From UBA1413 sp964461455 (GTDB lineage: Bacteria; Bacteroidota; Bacteroidia; Bacteroidales; Prolixibacteraceae), in contig CAYWUJ010000010.1 in the NCBI GenBank assembly GCA_964461455.1, positions 1 to 64,000 on the forward strand: 64,000 nucleotides of DNA, written 5' to 3'. Below are positions 55,405 to 64,000 of this stretch, piece after piece. Under the pieces are notes generated by a model. It saw nothing but the letters and a program-made list of their open reading frames with translations. It did not search any database and had not been told where the DNA came from. A program made the position numbers and the translations under genes. Position 1 is the stretch's first letter. Each line of letters starts with the position of its first letter.

Positions 55405-57984
55405 ATGGAAAACAGACAGGGAGTAAGATATATACAGCCCACCCAGGTAGAGAATCCACAATGGAGGAAGTTTATCGTTGAATCAGATCTTCCGGCAAGG
55501 CTCAATCCCTTGCGGGAACTATGCAGAAACCTCTGGTGGGTTTGGAACAACGAAGCCAGGGAACTTTTCTGCTACATCGACGCTAAAATATGGGAGGCCG
55601 TAGAGCATAACCCCATCATGTTGCTGGAACAAGTCACTTTCCAGAGGTTTCGTGAACTGGAGAAGGATCCTGTGTTCACCGGAATGATGGATACCGCTTA
55701 TGATAAATTCACGCGGTACATGAAGGAAAGGGAATTTCTCAGCCAGCCGCAGATTGCCTATTTCAGTATGGAGTACGGGTTGCATGACAGCCTGAAGATC
55801 TTCTCGGGAGGACTGGGCATTCTTGCCGGCGACTACCTCAAGGAAGCCAGCGACTCGAAGGTGAACCTGATGGGGATCGGATTGCTGTACCGCTACGGCT
55901 ATTTCCGCCAGACCATCAACATGCACGGCGAGCAGATGGCCAACTATATCCCCGAGCACTTTTCCAAAATTCCCGTGCAGCCCACCTATAATGCCAACGG
56001 CGAATGGCTGACCATCGAGGTGGAATATCCCGGAAGGAACCTGAAAGCCCATGTATGGGAAGTGAACGTGGGATCAGTAAAACTATACCTGCTCGATTCC
56101 GATACCGACCTGAATCAGGATTTTGACCGTACGGTCACCCACAACCTCTATGGAGGCGACAACGAGAACCGCCTGAAGCAGGAGATCCTTCTGGGTATCG
56201 GTGGAATCAGGTTGCTGAGAGCCTTGGGCTACCAACCCGACATTTACCACTGCAACGAAGGTCATGCCGCCCTTATTGGCATCGAGCGGCTGGTGCACCT
56301 GGTTGAAGACCACCAGCTGGCCTTCGCGGAAGCCAGGGAGGTGGTCAGAGCATCGACCCTCTTCACCACCCACACCCCCGTTCCTGCCGGCCACGACTCT
56401 TTCCATAACGACCTCTTCAGGGCCTATATGAACCATTTCCCTGAAAAAATAGGCCTTTCCTGGGATGAGTTCGTCCTCCTGGGTAAAGCTAACCCCGGAG
56501 AAGACCATTTCAACATGAGCTTCCTGGCCTGTAATCTTTCCCACGGCATCAACGGCGTGAGCTGGCTCCATGGCCAGGTCAGCAAAAAAATCCTCAAAGA
56601 GCTCTACCCCGGTTATATGGAAGAGGAAATCGAGGTGGGATATGTCACCAACGGCGTTCACTACTCCACCTGGACGGCCAAGGAGTGGAAAGAGATCCAT
56701 AATGAATTCATGGGTGGGGACTTTGTCGAAAACCAGCTTGACACCGACAGGTGGGAGAGAATCTACCAGGTTCCCGATGAAAGGATCTGGCGTCTCCGCC
56801 AGGAGCTGCGTCTGAAGCTCTTCAACTACATCAAGCAGCGCTTCTCTGACATGTGGATACAGCGTAACGAAAATCCCCGGTACATCACCGACCTGATCGA
56901 CATCCTCGACCCCAATGCGCTGACCATCGGCTTCGCCCGCCGCTTCGCCACCTATAAAAGGGCACACCTCATCTTCCGCGATCTGGAACGCCTTGACCGC
57001 ATCGTCAACAACCCCCATCGTCCGGTGCAGTTCATCTTCGCCGGCAAAGCACATCCCGCCGATAAAATGGGGCAGGACCTCATCAAGCATATCGTGGAAA
57101 TTTCGAAACTGCCGCAGTTCAAGGGAAAAATCCTTTTCGTGCAGAATTACGACATGAACCTGGCCAAGATGCTCCTTCAGGGTGTCGACGTATGGCTCAA
57201 CACCCCCACCCGCCCCCTGGAAGCCTCAGGGACCAGCGGAGAAAAGGGCGTCATGAACGGTACCCTGCACTTCTCGGTCCTCGACGGATGGTGGGTCGAA
57301 GGATACAAAAAGGACGCAGGATGGGCCCTTCCCATGGAAAGGTCCTACGACGTGCAGGACTTCCAGGATGAACTGGATGCCGGCACCATTTATAACACCC
57401 TGGAAGACGAAATCGTCCCCGCCTTCTACGATCGCAACAACAAGGGAGTCCCCGAAAAATGGGTGGGATTCATTAAAAATACCATTTCCCGGGTGGCCTC
57501 CAACTTCACCACCAGCAGGATGATCCGCGACTACCTCGACCGTTTCTACCTGCCCCAGAACACCAGAACACGAAAACTCACCAGCGATGATTTCAAAATC
57601 GCCAAAGAACTGGCGGCATGGAAATTATGGGTCAGCTCGGTGTGGGACCAGATCGAGGTGAAGGATGTCCAGATCTCCCACGGAATCACCAATCTGATGA
57701 AGATAGGCCAGGAGTATCCTGCCCGGGTGGTCGTTGACCTTAAGGGACTCACCAGTAAGGACGTGGGACTGGAACTGGTCATCGCCCTCAACGGCAACAG
57801 CCAGCCCATGAAACTGGTGGAAAAAATGGAATTCGCCGTCGAGAAATGTGAAGGCAGCATGGCCACCTTCTTCCTCGATGTACACATCCAGAAATCAGGA
57901 ACCTACAGTTACGGACTCAGGCTTTTCCCCAAAAACGAAAACCTCGGGCACCGTCAGGATTTCAGGTACGTGAAGTGGCTGTAG
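55405..57984 (+). CDS. glgP: Alpha-glucan (glycogen/maltodextrin) phosphorylase, GT35
   Basis: This 859-aa enzyme phosphorolyses alpha-1,4-glucan to glucose-1-phosphate. The N-terminal ~100 residues match the DUF3417 lead of bacterial phosphorylases of this subgroup. Catalytic motifs include YFSMEYGLHDSLKIFSGGLG, CNEGHAA, and the PLP site EASGTSGEKGVMNG, where Lys should bind PLP. The C-terminal ~100 residues form an extra beta domain. It follows the glgB-GH57 operon after 246 bp. With MalQ and the debranching enzyme, a complete route for intracellular alpha-glucan breakdown is present. Confidence 0.93.
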   Translation: MENRQGVRYIQPTQVENPQWRKFIVESDLPARLNPLRELCRNLWWVWNNEARELFCYIDAKIWEAVEHNPIMLLEQVTFQRFRELEKDPVFTGMMDTAYDKFTRYMKEREFLSQPQIAYFSMEYGLHDSLKIFSGGLGILAGDYLKEASDSKVNLMGIGLLYRYGYFRQTINMHGEQMANYIPEHFSKIPVQPTYNANGEWLTIEVEYPGRNLKAHVWEVNVGSVKLYLLDSDTDLNQDFDRTVTHNLYGGDNENRLKQEILLGIGGIRLLRALGYQPDIYHCNEGHAALIGIERLVHLVEDHQLAFAEAREVVRASTLFTTHTPVPAGHDSFHNDLFRAYMNHFPEKIGLSWDEFVLLGKANPGEDHFNMSFLACNLSHGINGVSWLHGQVSKKILKELYPGYMEEEIEVGYVTNGVHYSTWTAKEWKEIHNEFMGGDFVENQLDTDRWERIYQVPDERIWRLRQELRLKLFNYIKQRFSDMWIQRNENPRYITDLIDILDPNALTIGFARRFATYKRAHLIFRDLERLDRIVNNPHRPVQFIFAGKAHPADKMGQDLIKHIVEISKLPQFKGKILFVQNYDMNLAKMLLQGVDVWLNTPTRPLEASGTSGEKGVMNGTLHFSVLDGWWVEGYKKDAGWALPMERSYDVQDFQDELDAGTIYNTLEDEIVPAFYDRNNKGVPEKWVGFIKNTISRVASNFTTSRMIRDYLDRFYLPQNTRTRKLTSDDFKIAKELAAWKLWVSSVWDQIEVKDVQISHGITNLMKIGQEYPARVVVDLKGLTSKDVGLELVIALNGNSQPMKLVEKMEFAVEKCEGSMATFFLDVHIQKSGTYSYGLRLFPKNENLGHRQDFRYVKWL

Positions 57985-58068
57985 CCCATACCGTCACGTA
58001 AGATGCCTCCCCGGGAGGCCGGCCATCTGTTCCTTCTGTATTTGCAAAACTTTTAAAAGGATAAACCC

Positions 58069-58641
58069 ATGCAAAAGAGCAACATCGGAGAAAAGATCAA
58101 GCAGTTCCGTGAAATGCGGATGGTCACCCGTGAAGATCTTGCCCTGAATTCCAACCTGGGGCCAGAGCAACTGCGGGTCATTGAAGAAGAGGGGGTAGTC
58201 CCCTCCCTGGGACCCCTGATCCGCATCGCCAGGGCCCTGGGCGTAAGAATCGGCACTTTCCTCGACGACGCTGAAGAGTTGGGTCCTGTTGTGGTCAGGG
58301 CCGGAACCGGGACAAGCACCGTCAGCTTCTCCTCGAGTGATCCCTCGTCAAGGCAGCACCTCAACTTTTTCTCCCTGGCCGCCGACAAAACAGGCCGCCA
58401 CATGGAGCCTTTCATCGTCGACATACAGCCCTCACAGGCTTCCGACTACAAACTCTCCTCGCACGAAGGGGAAGAGTTCATTTATGTCCTCGAAGGTTGC
58501 GTGGAAATCAGCTACGGAAAAGAGAGCTTCCGCCTGGAAAAGGGCGATACCATCTATTACGACTCCATCGTCCTCCACAATGTCCACGCCGGATGTTCAC
58601 AACCGGCGAAAATACTCGCCGTGGTTTATACCCCTTACTGA
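58069..58641 (+). CDS. XRE-type regulator with cupin domain
   Basis: This 190-aa protein has an N-terminal XRE helix-turn-helix (about 5-65, with LALNSNLGPEQLRVIEEEG) and a C-terminal cupin (about 100-188, including SSHEGEEFIYVLEG and LEKGDTIYYDSIVLHNVHAG). Its 39-bp gap to the acyl-CoA ligase suggests they form a regulator-enzyme pair, a common arrangement for this family. The cupin may sense a small molecule, but the ligand is unknown. Confidence 0.9.
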   Translation: MQKSNIGEKIKQFREMRMVTREDLALNSNLGPEQLRVIEEEGVVPSLGPLIRIARALGVRIGTFLDDAEELGPVVVRAGTGTSTVSFSSSDPSSRQHLNFFSLAADKTGRHMEPFIVDIQPSQASDYKLSSHEGEEFIYVLEGCVEISYGKESFRLEKGDTIYYDSIVLHNVHAGCSQPAKILAVVYTPY

Positions 58642-58680
58642 TCCTGAAGTTTTAACCAGCAGTTTGTTTATCTTAGAACC

Positions 58681-60333
58681 ATGCAGTTACTCGATTACAC
58701 GCTGGGCGAAATTCTGGAAAAATGGGCCATTGAGACGCCCGACCAGGAGTTTATCGTCTATCCCGACCGCAACCTCCGTTTCACCTACCGCAGTTTCAAC
58801 GACCGGGTCGACAGGCTGGCCAAAGGACTCCTTTACGTTGGCCTTCAGCCCGGCGACAAGGTGGGAATCTGGGCCAAGAATGTACCCGACTGGCTCACTT
58901 TCATGTTCGCCACCGCAAAAATCGGGGCTGTCCTGGTCACCATCAACACCAGCTACAAAAAGGCAGAACTCGAATATATCCTCCAAAACGCCGACATTCA
59001 TACCCTTTGCATGGTCGACGGATACAAAGAGAGCGATTACCTGCAGATGATCTTTGAACTGGTTCCCGAACTCAGGGAACACCCCCGGGGTGAACTGCAC
59101 ACCGGCAGGTTCCCGGAATTACGGAATGTGGTCTTCATAGGGCAGCAAAAAAACCGGGGAATGTACAACACCCAGGAGTTGCTTCTGTTGGGAAGCCATG
59201 TCGACGATTTCGAAGTCGAAACCATCAGGGAAACCATCAGCTGCCACGACGTGGTCAACATGCAATACACCTCGGGAACCACAGGCTTTCCCAAAGGGGT
59301 GATGCTCTCGCACCACAACATTCTCAACAACGGATATTCCGTCGGGGAGTGCATGAAATTCACCTCTGCCGACCGGGTGATGACCCCCGTCCCCCTGTTT
59401 CACTGTTTCGGTTGTGTTCTCTCCCTCTGTGCCGTGATCACCCATGGGGCCACCATGGTGCTGGTCGAGGAATTCGACCCCCTGATGGTCCTGGCCTCGG
59501 TACAGCGCGAGAAATGCACCGCCCTCTACGGCGTGCCCACCATGTTCATCGCCGAACTCCACCACCCCATGTTCGACATGTTCGACCTCACCAGCCTGCG
59601 CACCGGCATCATGGCAGGAGCCCTCTGCCCCATAGAAACCATGAACCAGGTAATGACCAAAATGCACGCCCGTGATATCATCATCGTATACGGACTGACG
59701 GAGACCTCCCCGGGGATGACCGCCACCCGCACCCACAACGCCCCCGAAGTGAAAGCCACCACCGTGGGCTTCGAACTTCCCAACGTGGAGGTGAAAATCA
59801 TCCACCCCGAAACCGGCAGCGAATGTGCCCCCGGAGAACAGGGAGAAATCTGCTGCCGCGGATATAACATCATGAAAGGGTATTATAAAAACGAAGAAGC
59901 TACCCTGAAAGCCATCGATAGCGAAGGGTTTCTTCACTCAGGCGATCTGGCGGTGAAAACCGAAGACGGGTTTTACCGCATCACCGGCCGCATCAAGGAT
60001 ATGATCATCAGGGGCGGAGAAAACATATACCCCCGCGAAATTGAGAATTTCCTCTATAAAATGGAGCAGATAGAAGCCATTGAGGTGGCTGCCGTGCCCA
60101 GTCCCAAATATGGGGAGCAGGTGGGAGCCTTCATAAAGGTCAAAAAAGGACACACCCTCACCGAGGAAGAGATCACCGATTTCTGCCGCGGAGAAATCGC
60201 ACGCTACAAAATTCCGAAATATATCTTTTTTGTCACGGAATTTCCCATGACCGCCAGCGGCAAAATCCAGAAATTCAAACTTTCAGAAATGAGCACCCGC
60301 CTGCTCGAAGAGGCCGGAAAAGAGATCGTCTGA
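58681..60333 (+). CDS. AMP-binding acyl-CoA ligase
   Basis: This 550-aa adenylate-forming enzyme activates a carboxylic acid with ATP and CoA. Conserved motifs are YTSGTTGFPKGVML (about 196-209), VYGLTETSPG, HSGDLAVKTEDGFYRITGR, IRGGENIYPREIE, and the C-terminal TASGKIQKF with the catalytic Lys. It is closest in layout to medium/long-chain fatty-acid CoA ligases. The substrate is not determined. It lies just after the XRE-cupin regulator. Confidence 0.9.
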   Translation: MQLLDYTLGEILEKWAIETPDQEFIVYPDRNLRFTYRSFNDRVDRLAKGLLYVGLQPGDKVGIWAKNVPDWLTFMFATAKIGAVLVTINTSYKKAELEYILQNADIHTLCMVDGYKESDYLQMIFELVPELREHPRGELHTGRFPELRNVVFIGQQKNRGMYNTQELLLLGSHVDDFEVETIRETISCHDVVNMQYTSGTTGFPKGVMLSHHNILNNGYSVGECMKFTSADRVMTPVPLFHCFGCVLSLCAVITHGATMVLVEEFDPLMVLASVQREKCTALYGVPTMFIAELHHPMFDMFDLTSLRTGIMAGALCPIETMNQVMTKMHARDIIIVYGLTETSPGMTATRTHNAPEVKATTVGFELPNVEVKIIHPETGSECAPGEQGEICCRGYNIMKGYYKNEEATLKAIDSEGFLHSGDLAVKTEDGFYRITGRIKDMIIRGGENIYPREIENFLYKMEQIEAIEVAAVPSPKYGEQVGAFIKVKKGHTLTEEEITDFCRGEIARYKIPKYIFFVTEFPMTASGKIQKFKLSEMSTRLLEEAGKEIV

Positions 60334-60464
60334 TCCCCCTTTTCACAGAAAAACCCCCTCGGGGGAGTGGCGGAACGCCCGGGACTCGAAGCTGCCATAG
60401 AGCGGGAACTGTCGGCTGAAAACCATGAGCCCTGGCAAAAACCATACATTCCCGGAGAAAACGA

Positions 60465-60503
60465 AAGGGGCCGCCCTGCACCGCAGAACCGCCCCTTCCT
60501 CTT
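60465..60503 (+). terminator. Possible terminator after the acyl-CoA ligase
   Basis: AAGGGGC (60465-60471) pairs with GCCCCTT (60491-60497), followed by CCTCTTTTT. The stem is short and the T run is interrupted, and it lies 130 bp past the stop, so support is moderate. Confidence 0.4.
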
Positions 60504-60521
60504 TTTCATGATAATCCCGGA

Positions 60522-61400
60522 CTACTGCGGCATCACTACAAAATCGGCATTGTTCAGGTAATCGATACTCATCCTGCAACTTTCAAAAGGTTCGAAGTTG
60601 TAACGCTCCACTTCGACAATCCCGTATTTCATCCCTGAAAGCTCCAGCGATGGCCATATGGCGGCAAAATCCACCTTCCCGCTGGTTCCCACTTCCGCCT
60701 CATCCTTGATGTGCCAGAGATAGAAACGCCCGGGGTAGTTATTGAAATAATCGACAGGATTCTTGCCTCCGATCACACACCAGTAAAGGTCAATCTGGAA
60801 CATCACCCTGGCAGGATCGGTATTCTGAAGCATGAAGTCATAAACTACCATACTGTCAAGGGTGGTCGAAAACTCCTTGTCGTGGTTATGATACCCGAAA
60901 AGGATCCCTTTGGCCTGGCATTTTTCACCCACGGCGTTGAAATAGTCACAGTACTTCTTCAGACCTTCGAGGCTTTCATAGCCCGTGCGCCCCATAAAAG
61001 GCTGGACGATCCACTTGACACCGGCTGCCGCATGGGCATCGATACACTGGTCCCACCACGCCATGGTCTCCTCATAACTGGCACTGTCGGGAACATCCCT
61101 CCCCGTGTGGGATCCCAGAAATGCCAGCCCGCTGGCCTCACACAAATTTTTGAATTCCACGGGATCCATCCCGTAAAACATGCCGTCACGGTAACCGGCA
61201 GCCTCCACAAAGGTGTACCCCATTTCACCCACCTTCTGCAAGGTCCCGGGAACATCCTGGCCTATCGAATCACGCAGGGAATACAACTGCAGGCCTATGT
61301 TCTTCCCGGGAACAGGTTTCTCACAGGAAACAACCGCGGTCAGCACCAGTAGCAGCACCACAGGCATCATCCAAACACTCAGCAATACTCTTTTTTTCAT
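60522..61400 (-). CDS. Xylose-isomerase-like TIM-barrel lipoprotein
   Basis: This 292-aa protein has a lipoprotein signal with VVSC (Cys26), then a sugar phosphate isomerase/epimerase-like (AP endonuclease family 2) barrel. IGLQLYSLRDSIGQDV, LGSHTGRD, YHNHDKEF and FQIDLYW carry the usual metal-site His, Asp and Glu. Such secreted barrels occur widely in Bacteroidota and may act on sugars in the periplasm. The substrate is unknown. It is convergent with the acyl-CoA ligase and divergent from the EamA gene. Confidence 0.88.
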   Translation of the reverse strand: MKKRVLLSVWMMPVVLLLVLTAVVSCEKPVPGKNIGLQLYSLRDSIGQDVPGTLQKVGEMGYTFVEAAGYRDGMFYGMDPVEFKNLCEASGLAFLGSHTGRDVPDSASYEETMAWWDQCIDAHAAAGVKWIVQPFMGRTGYESLEGLKKYCDYFNAVGEKCQAKGILFGYHNHDKEFSTTLDSMVVYDFMLQNTDPARVMFQIDLYWCVIGGKNPVDYFNNYPGRFYLWHIKDEAEVGTSGKVDFAAIWPSLELSGMKYGIVEVERYNFEPFESCRMSIDYLNNADFVVMPQ

Positions 61401-61543
61401 TTTAATCAGGTTTATTGTTAAACATAAATTTCCGGAATCGGTAAGAATAGTTCAAAAATAGAAAATCCGCATGATCCGGAGCGGTGAAAAATGAAATAAT
61501 TTCCAAAAGGGAAGGGTTTTTCATCCTGCAGGATCATTTTTTG

Positions 61544-61551
61544 TAATTTTG
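61544..61551 (+). promoter_or_regulatory. -7 box TAATTTTG for the EamA transporter
   Basis: This perfect TAnnTTTG match lies 19 nt before the start codon. The implied leader is very short. Confidence 0.5.
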
Positions 61552-61569
61552 GCGCTTCAAAACCGGAGA

Positions 61570-62478
61570 ATGAATAACCATCGCAATACCCGTCCCATTC
61601 TGGCAGCCCTGGGAGCCATGATATTCTGGAGTTTCTCCTTTGTATGGGTCAAGGTAGCCTATGAGGCCTACGAACCCCTCACGGTCGTAGTCTTGCGCCT
61701 GGTCATCTCCGTGGCCCTCCTGTTTGTCTTCTCCCTGTCCATACGCAGGTTACAGATTCCGGCGAAAAAGGACGCGGGGATATTTGTTCTGCTGGCCCTT
61801 TTCGAGCCTTTTCTCTATTTCATGGGCGAGAGTTACGGACTGAAATATGTCTCTTCCACGGTAGCGGCAGTGATTGTGGCCACCATCCCCCTCTTTGCCC
61901 CCTTCTTTGCCTGGTACTTCTACCGGGAAAGACTGAGCTCCATGAATATTGCCGGACTGGCAGCCTCCTTTATCGGGGTGACCATCGTGGTGACCAACAG
62001 GGATTTCAGCTTTGCTGCCTCTCCCAAGGGCGTCATCCTGGAATTTATGGCGGTATTTTCGGCCATCGCCTATTCCACGGTGCTCAGAAAACTGGCCTTC
62101 AGGTACAACACCTTCACGATCATCACCTTCCAGAACCTGATCGGGATATTCATGTTTTTGCCATTCTGGATGATTTTCGAGATGAAGGGATTTCTGGGAA
62201 CCCCCTTTCACCCGGGAGCCTTCAAGGCTATTTTGCTGCTGGCGGTTTTTGCCTCCTCCCTGGCCTTCATCCTCTTCACCTTCAGCGTGCGCAGCATGGG
62301 CATCAACCGTTCCAACGCCTATATCAACCTGATTCCTGTTTTTGTGGCGGTCTTCGCCTGGTTCGTCCTGGGTGATGAGCTCACCTCCCGCAAATTCGCA
62401 GGCATCGCCGTGGTCATCGCGGGACTTTTCCTGGCCCAGATAAAAAAGCGGAAATCACGGGCACCGGCAGAACAATAG
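61570..62478 (+). CDS. EamA/DMT-family transporter
   Basis: This 302-aa inner-membrane protein has about ten hydrophobic helices arranged as two EamA repeats: residues about 7-138, then a second repeat from about 150 to 293. The C-terminal tail is rich in Lys and Arg. Members export metabolites or amino acids; the substrate cannot be read. The start at 61570 was chosen because an upstream in-frame ATG (61549) falls inside the -7 box. Confidence 0.9.
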   Translation: MNNHRNTRPILAALGAMIFWSFSFVWVKVAYEAYEPLTVVVLRLVISVALLFVFSLSIRRLQIPAKKDAGIFVLLALFEPFLYFMGESYGLKYVSSTVAAVIVATIPLFAPFFAWYFYRERLSSMNIAGLAASFIGVTIVVTNRDFSFAASPKGVILEFMAVFSAIAYSTVLRKLAFRYNTFTIITFQNLIGIFMFLPFWMIFEMKGFLGTPFHPGAFKAILLLAVFASSLAFILFTFSVRSMGINRSNAYINLIPVFVAVFAWFVLGDELTSRKFAGIAVVIAGLFLAQIKKRKSRAPAEQ

Positions 62479-62504
62479 GAACAAGGCCGGTTAAAATAAT
62501 TCGG

Positions 62505-62512
62505 TATATTTG
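62505..62512 (+). promoter_or_regulatory. -7 box TATATTTG for porQ
   Basis: This perfect TAnnTTTG match lies 24 nt before the porQ start. No clear -33 was found. Confidence 0.5.
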
Positions 62513-62528
62513 ACGTTTCTTAGAAATC

Positions 62529-63563
62529 ATGGCCGGAATGCTTCGGAAAAAGATAGTGCTGCTGTTGTGGCTTCTCCTCTCCCTGGAAGGCTTCTCCCAG
62601 ATCGGGGGTGAGGATACCTATCGTTTCCTCACGCTCACCAATTCGGCACGTGTGGCCGCCCTGGGAGGGAACCAGGCCGCCCTGACCGATTCCGCCGACC
62701 TGAACCTTCCATTTCATAATCCGGCACTCCTGCGTGAATCCATGACCCAACAGTTCCTGGTCAACTATGTCAACTACATGACCGACATCAACTATGGCTA
62801 CGCTTCCTGGGCCTTCAACACCGGCAACACCGGAACCGCCGCCGTCGGCGTCCACTATATCAACTACGGCACTTTCACGGAGGCCGACGAAGAGGGAAAC
62901 ATCACCGGCATCACCTTCAATGCCGGGGAATATGCCCTCAACCTCATCTGGGCACACAGCTGGCGCAACTGGAGATACGGCGTCAACGTGAAGCCTGTGT
63001 TTTCGGCCTTCGAGAGTTACCGCTCCTTTGGCCTGGCCGGTGACGCCGGCATCGCATGGTTCTCCCCGGGGCAGCATACCGTCGTGGGTTTCGTGGCCCG
63101 TAACTTCGGAACCCAGCTCACCACTTACTACGAAAACGGGGAAAAAGAAAAGCTTCCCTTCGACCTCCAGGCCGGCTTCTCCCGGAAACTCCGCCATGCC
63201 CCGGTGACCTTCTCGGTCACGGCCCACCACCTTAACGACTGGACCCTCGCCAACCCTGATGAGGATGAGATCTCCGGCGAGTTCGTCATCAAACCCCAGG
63301 AAAGCTTCGGAAAACAGATCATGCGCCACCTGCTGGCAGGCATGGAAGTGATGCCCTCACGCCACTTTACCCTCAGAGCCGGATATAACTACCACCTCCG
63401 CCAGGAACTGAAACTCGACCAGAAACTCTCCACCGTGGGCTTCTCACTCGGCTTCGGGGTCAACATCAAACGCTTCAAACTCGACTATTCCACTACAAGA
63501 TACCACCTGGCCGGATCTTCAAACCACATCTCCCTGGCCGTCAACCTGAACCGATATTTCTGA
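62529..63563 (+). CDS. porQ: Type IX secretion protein PorQ
   Basis: This 344-aa protein has a signal peptide (about residues 1-24, GFSQ) and then the PorQ start block DTYRFLTLTNSARVAALGG. A FadL/PorV-like beta-barrel follows, ending in NLNRYF. PorQ belongs to the T9SS attachment complex with PorU, PorV and PorZ at the outer membrane. A start at Met4 is possible. It lies 56 bp upstream of cmk, an order seen in many Bacteroidota. Confidence 0.9.
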   Translation: MAGMLRKKIVLLLWLLLSLEGFSQIGGEDTYRFLTLTNSARVAALGGNQAALTDSADLNLPFHNPALLRESMTQQFLVNYVNYMTDINYGYASWAFNTGNTGTAAVGVHYINYGTFTEADEEGNITGITFNAGEYALNLIWAHSWRNWRYGVNVKPVFSAFESYRSFGLAGDAGIAWFSPGQHTVVGFVARNFGTQLTTYYENGEKEKLPFDLQAGFSRKLRHAPVTFSVTAHHLNDWTLANPDEDEISGEFVIKPQESFGKQIMRHLLAGMEVMPSRHFTLRAGYNYHLRQELKLDQKLSTVGFSLGFGVNIKRFKLDYSTTRYHLAGSSNHISLAVNLNRYF

Positions 63564-63619
63564 TTTAAGAGTAAACCATCCTTATTAAAGTGCTATCTTA
63601 GCGCCCATAACGAAAGTCC

Positions 63620-64000
63620 ATGAACAAGGGAAAGATCATCATTGCCATTGACGGCTACTCCTCATGCGGAAAGAGCACCCTGGCCAAAGCGCTGGCCCGT
63701 GAACTGGGGTATACCTATATCGACAGCGGCGCCATGTACAGGGCAGTGACCCTTTTTGCCCTGCGCAATCAATGGATCAAAGATGGAAAACCCGATGCCC
63801 GGGCCATCCTCGATGGTCTTGCCCACTTCTCCGTAACCTTTTCCTATGATCCTGCATCAGGCAGGAATACCACCTTTCTCAACGGCGAAAACATCGAAGA
63901 GGAGATCAGACAACTGCAGGTTTCCGATTGGGTGAGCCCGGTAAGTGCCATTGGCGAAGTTCGCAGGGCCATGGTCCTTCTTCAGCAGGAGATGGGAAAA
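63620..64000 (+). CDS. cmk: Cytidylate kinase, 3'-truncated by the window end
   Basis: The first 127 residues are present. Walker A is GYSSCGKST, directly after IIIAIDG, and YTYIDSGAMYRAVT is the CMP-kinase lid/substrate block. The enzyme phosphorylates CMP and dCMP. The sequence runs in frame to the window edge, and about 100 residues should follow. A near-consensus TATCTTAG (63594-63601) may be a promoter, and read-through from porQ is also possible. Confidence 0.95.
   Translation, partial: MNKGKIIIAIDGYSSCGKSTLAKALARELGYTYIDSGAMYRAVTLFALRNQWIKDGKPDARAILDGLAHFSVTFSYDPASGRNTTFLNGENIEEEIRQLQVSDWVSPVSAIGEVRRAMVLLQQEMGK

Noticed and set aside
58005..58019. GCCTCC-CCG-GGAGGC hairpin after the phosphorylase gene
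   Set aside because: No T run follows; not supported as a terminator.

Overview
This 64-kb window comes from the phylum Bacteroidota, most likely order Bacteroidales. The evidence is a SusC/SusD pair, type IX secretion (T9SS) genes (porU, porV, gldJ, porQ), a T9SS cargo protein with a type-A sorting domain, and promoter boxes of the Bacteroidota form TAnnTTTG. The base composition is GC-richer than in most Bacteroides. I cannot name a genus from the sequence alone.

Layout. (1) 1-14.4 kb is a host- or plant-glycan utilisation locus. It holds a Tat-exported SGNH hydrolase, a ROK-family regulator, SusC and SusD, a GH29 alpha-L-fucosidase, a GH20 beta-N-acetylhexosaminidase, and a peptide-N-glycosidase F-like amidase with an unusual GLPGLI-like N-terminal half. 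Together these would release N-glycans from glycoproteins, remove fucose and N-acetylhexosamine, and import the products. (2) 14.3-27.1 kb is mostly housekeeping: a thioesterase, a KamA-like radical SAM enzyme, a BamA-type barrel, serine ammonia-lyase, aminoacyl-histidine dipeptidase, a Gfo/Idh/MocA oxidoreductase with MalQ, an NlpC/P60 - 30-aa membrane peptide - NUDIX mini-operon, and a PgpH-type HD phosphohydrolase. (3) 27.2-34.3 kb has an S41 protease lipoprotein and a tripartite export operon (adaptor, MacB-like permease, TolC, second adaptor) with no ATPase gene. (4) 34.4-47.1 kb is the T9SS block. porU and a porV-ispF-CoA-binding-thioredoxin operon are read leftward, gldJ is divergent, and a DPSL-type ferritin follows. 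Next come a 1,198-aa T9SS cargo with PA14 and tandemly duplicated HYR modules, and a DUF1801 protein. (5) 47.2-58.0 kb starts with a tRNA-Lys(CTT), followed by a glycogen/alpha-glucan operon: branching enzyme, GSCFA protein, debranching enzyme, GT4, GH57, then a GT35 phosphorylase. (6) 58-64 kb has an XRE-cupin regulator with an acyl-CoA ligase, a secreted TIM-barrel lipoprotein, an EamA transporter, PorQ, and the start of cytidylate kinase.

The most unusual signals lie outside the standard genes. A roughly 105-bp double-hairpin element occurs in two divergent intergenic regions (12.2 kb and 24.8 kb). A 10-bp exact direct repeat sits 24 bp apart in front of susC. An unannotated 30-aa membrane peptide is start-stop coupled to an NlpC/P60 gene. 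The PNGase-like protein has a fusion architecture. The export operon lacks its ATPase. No CRISPR array, prophage or transposase was found.
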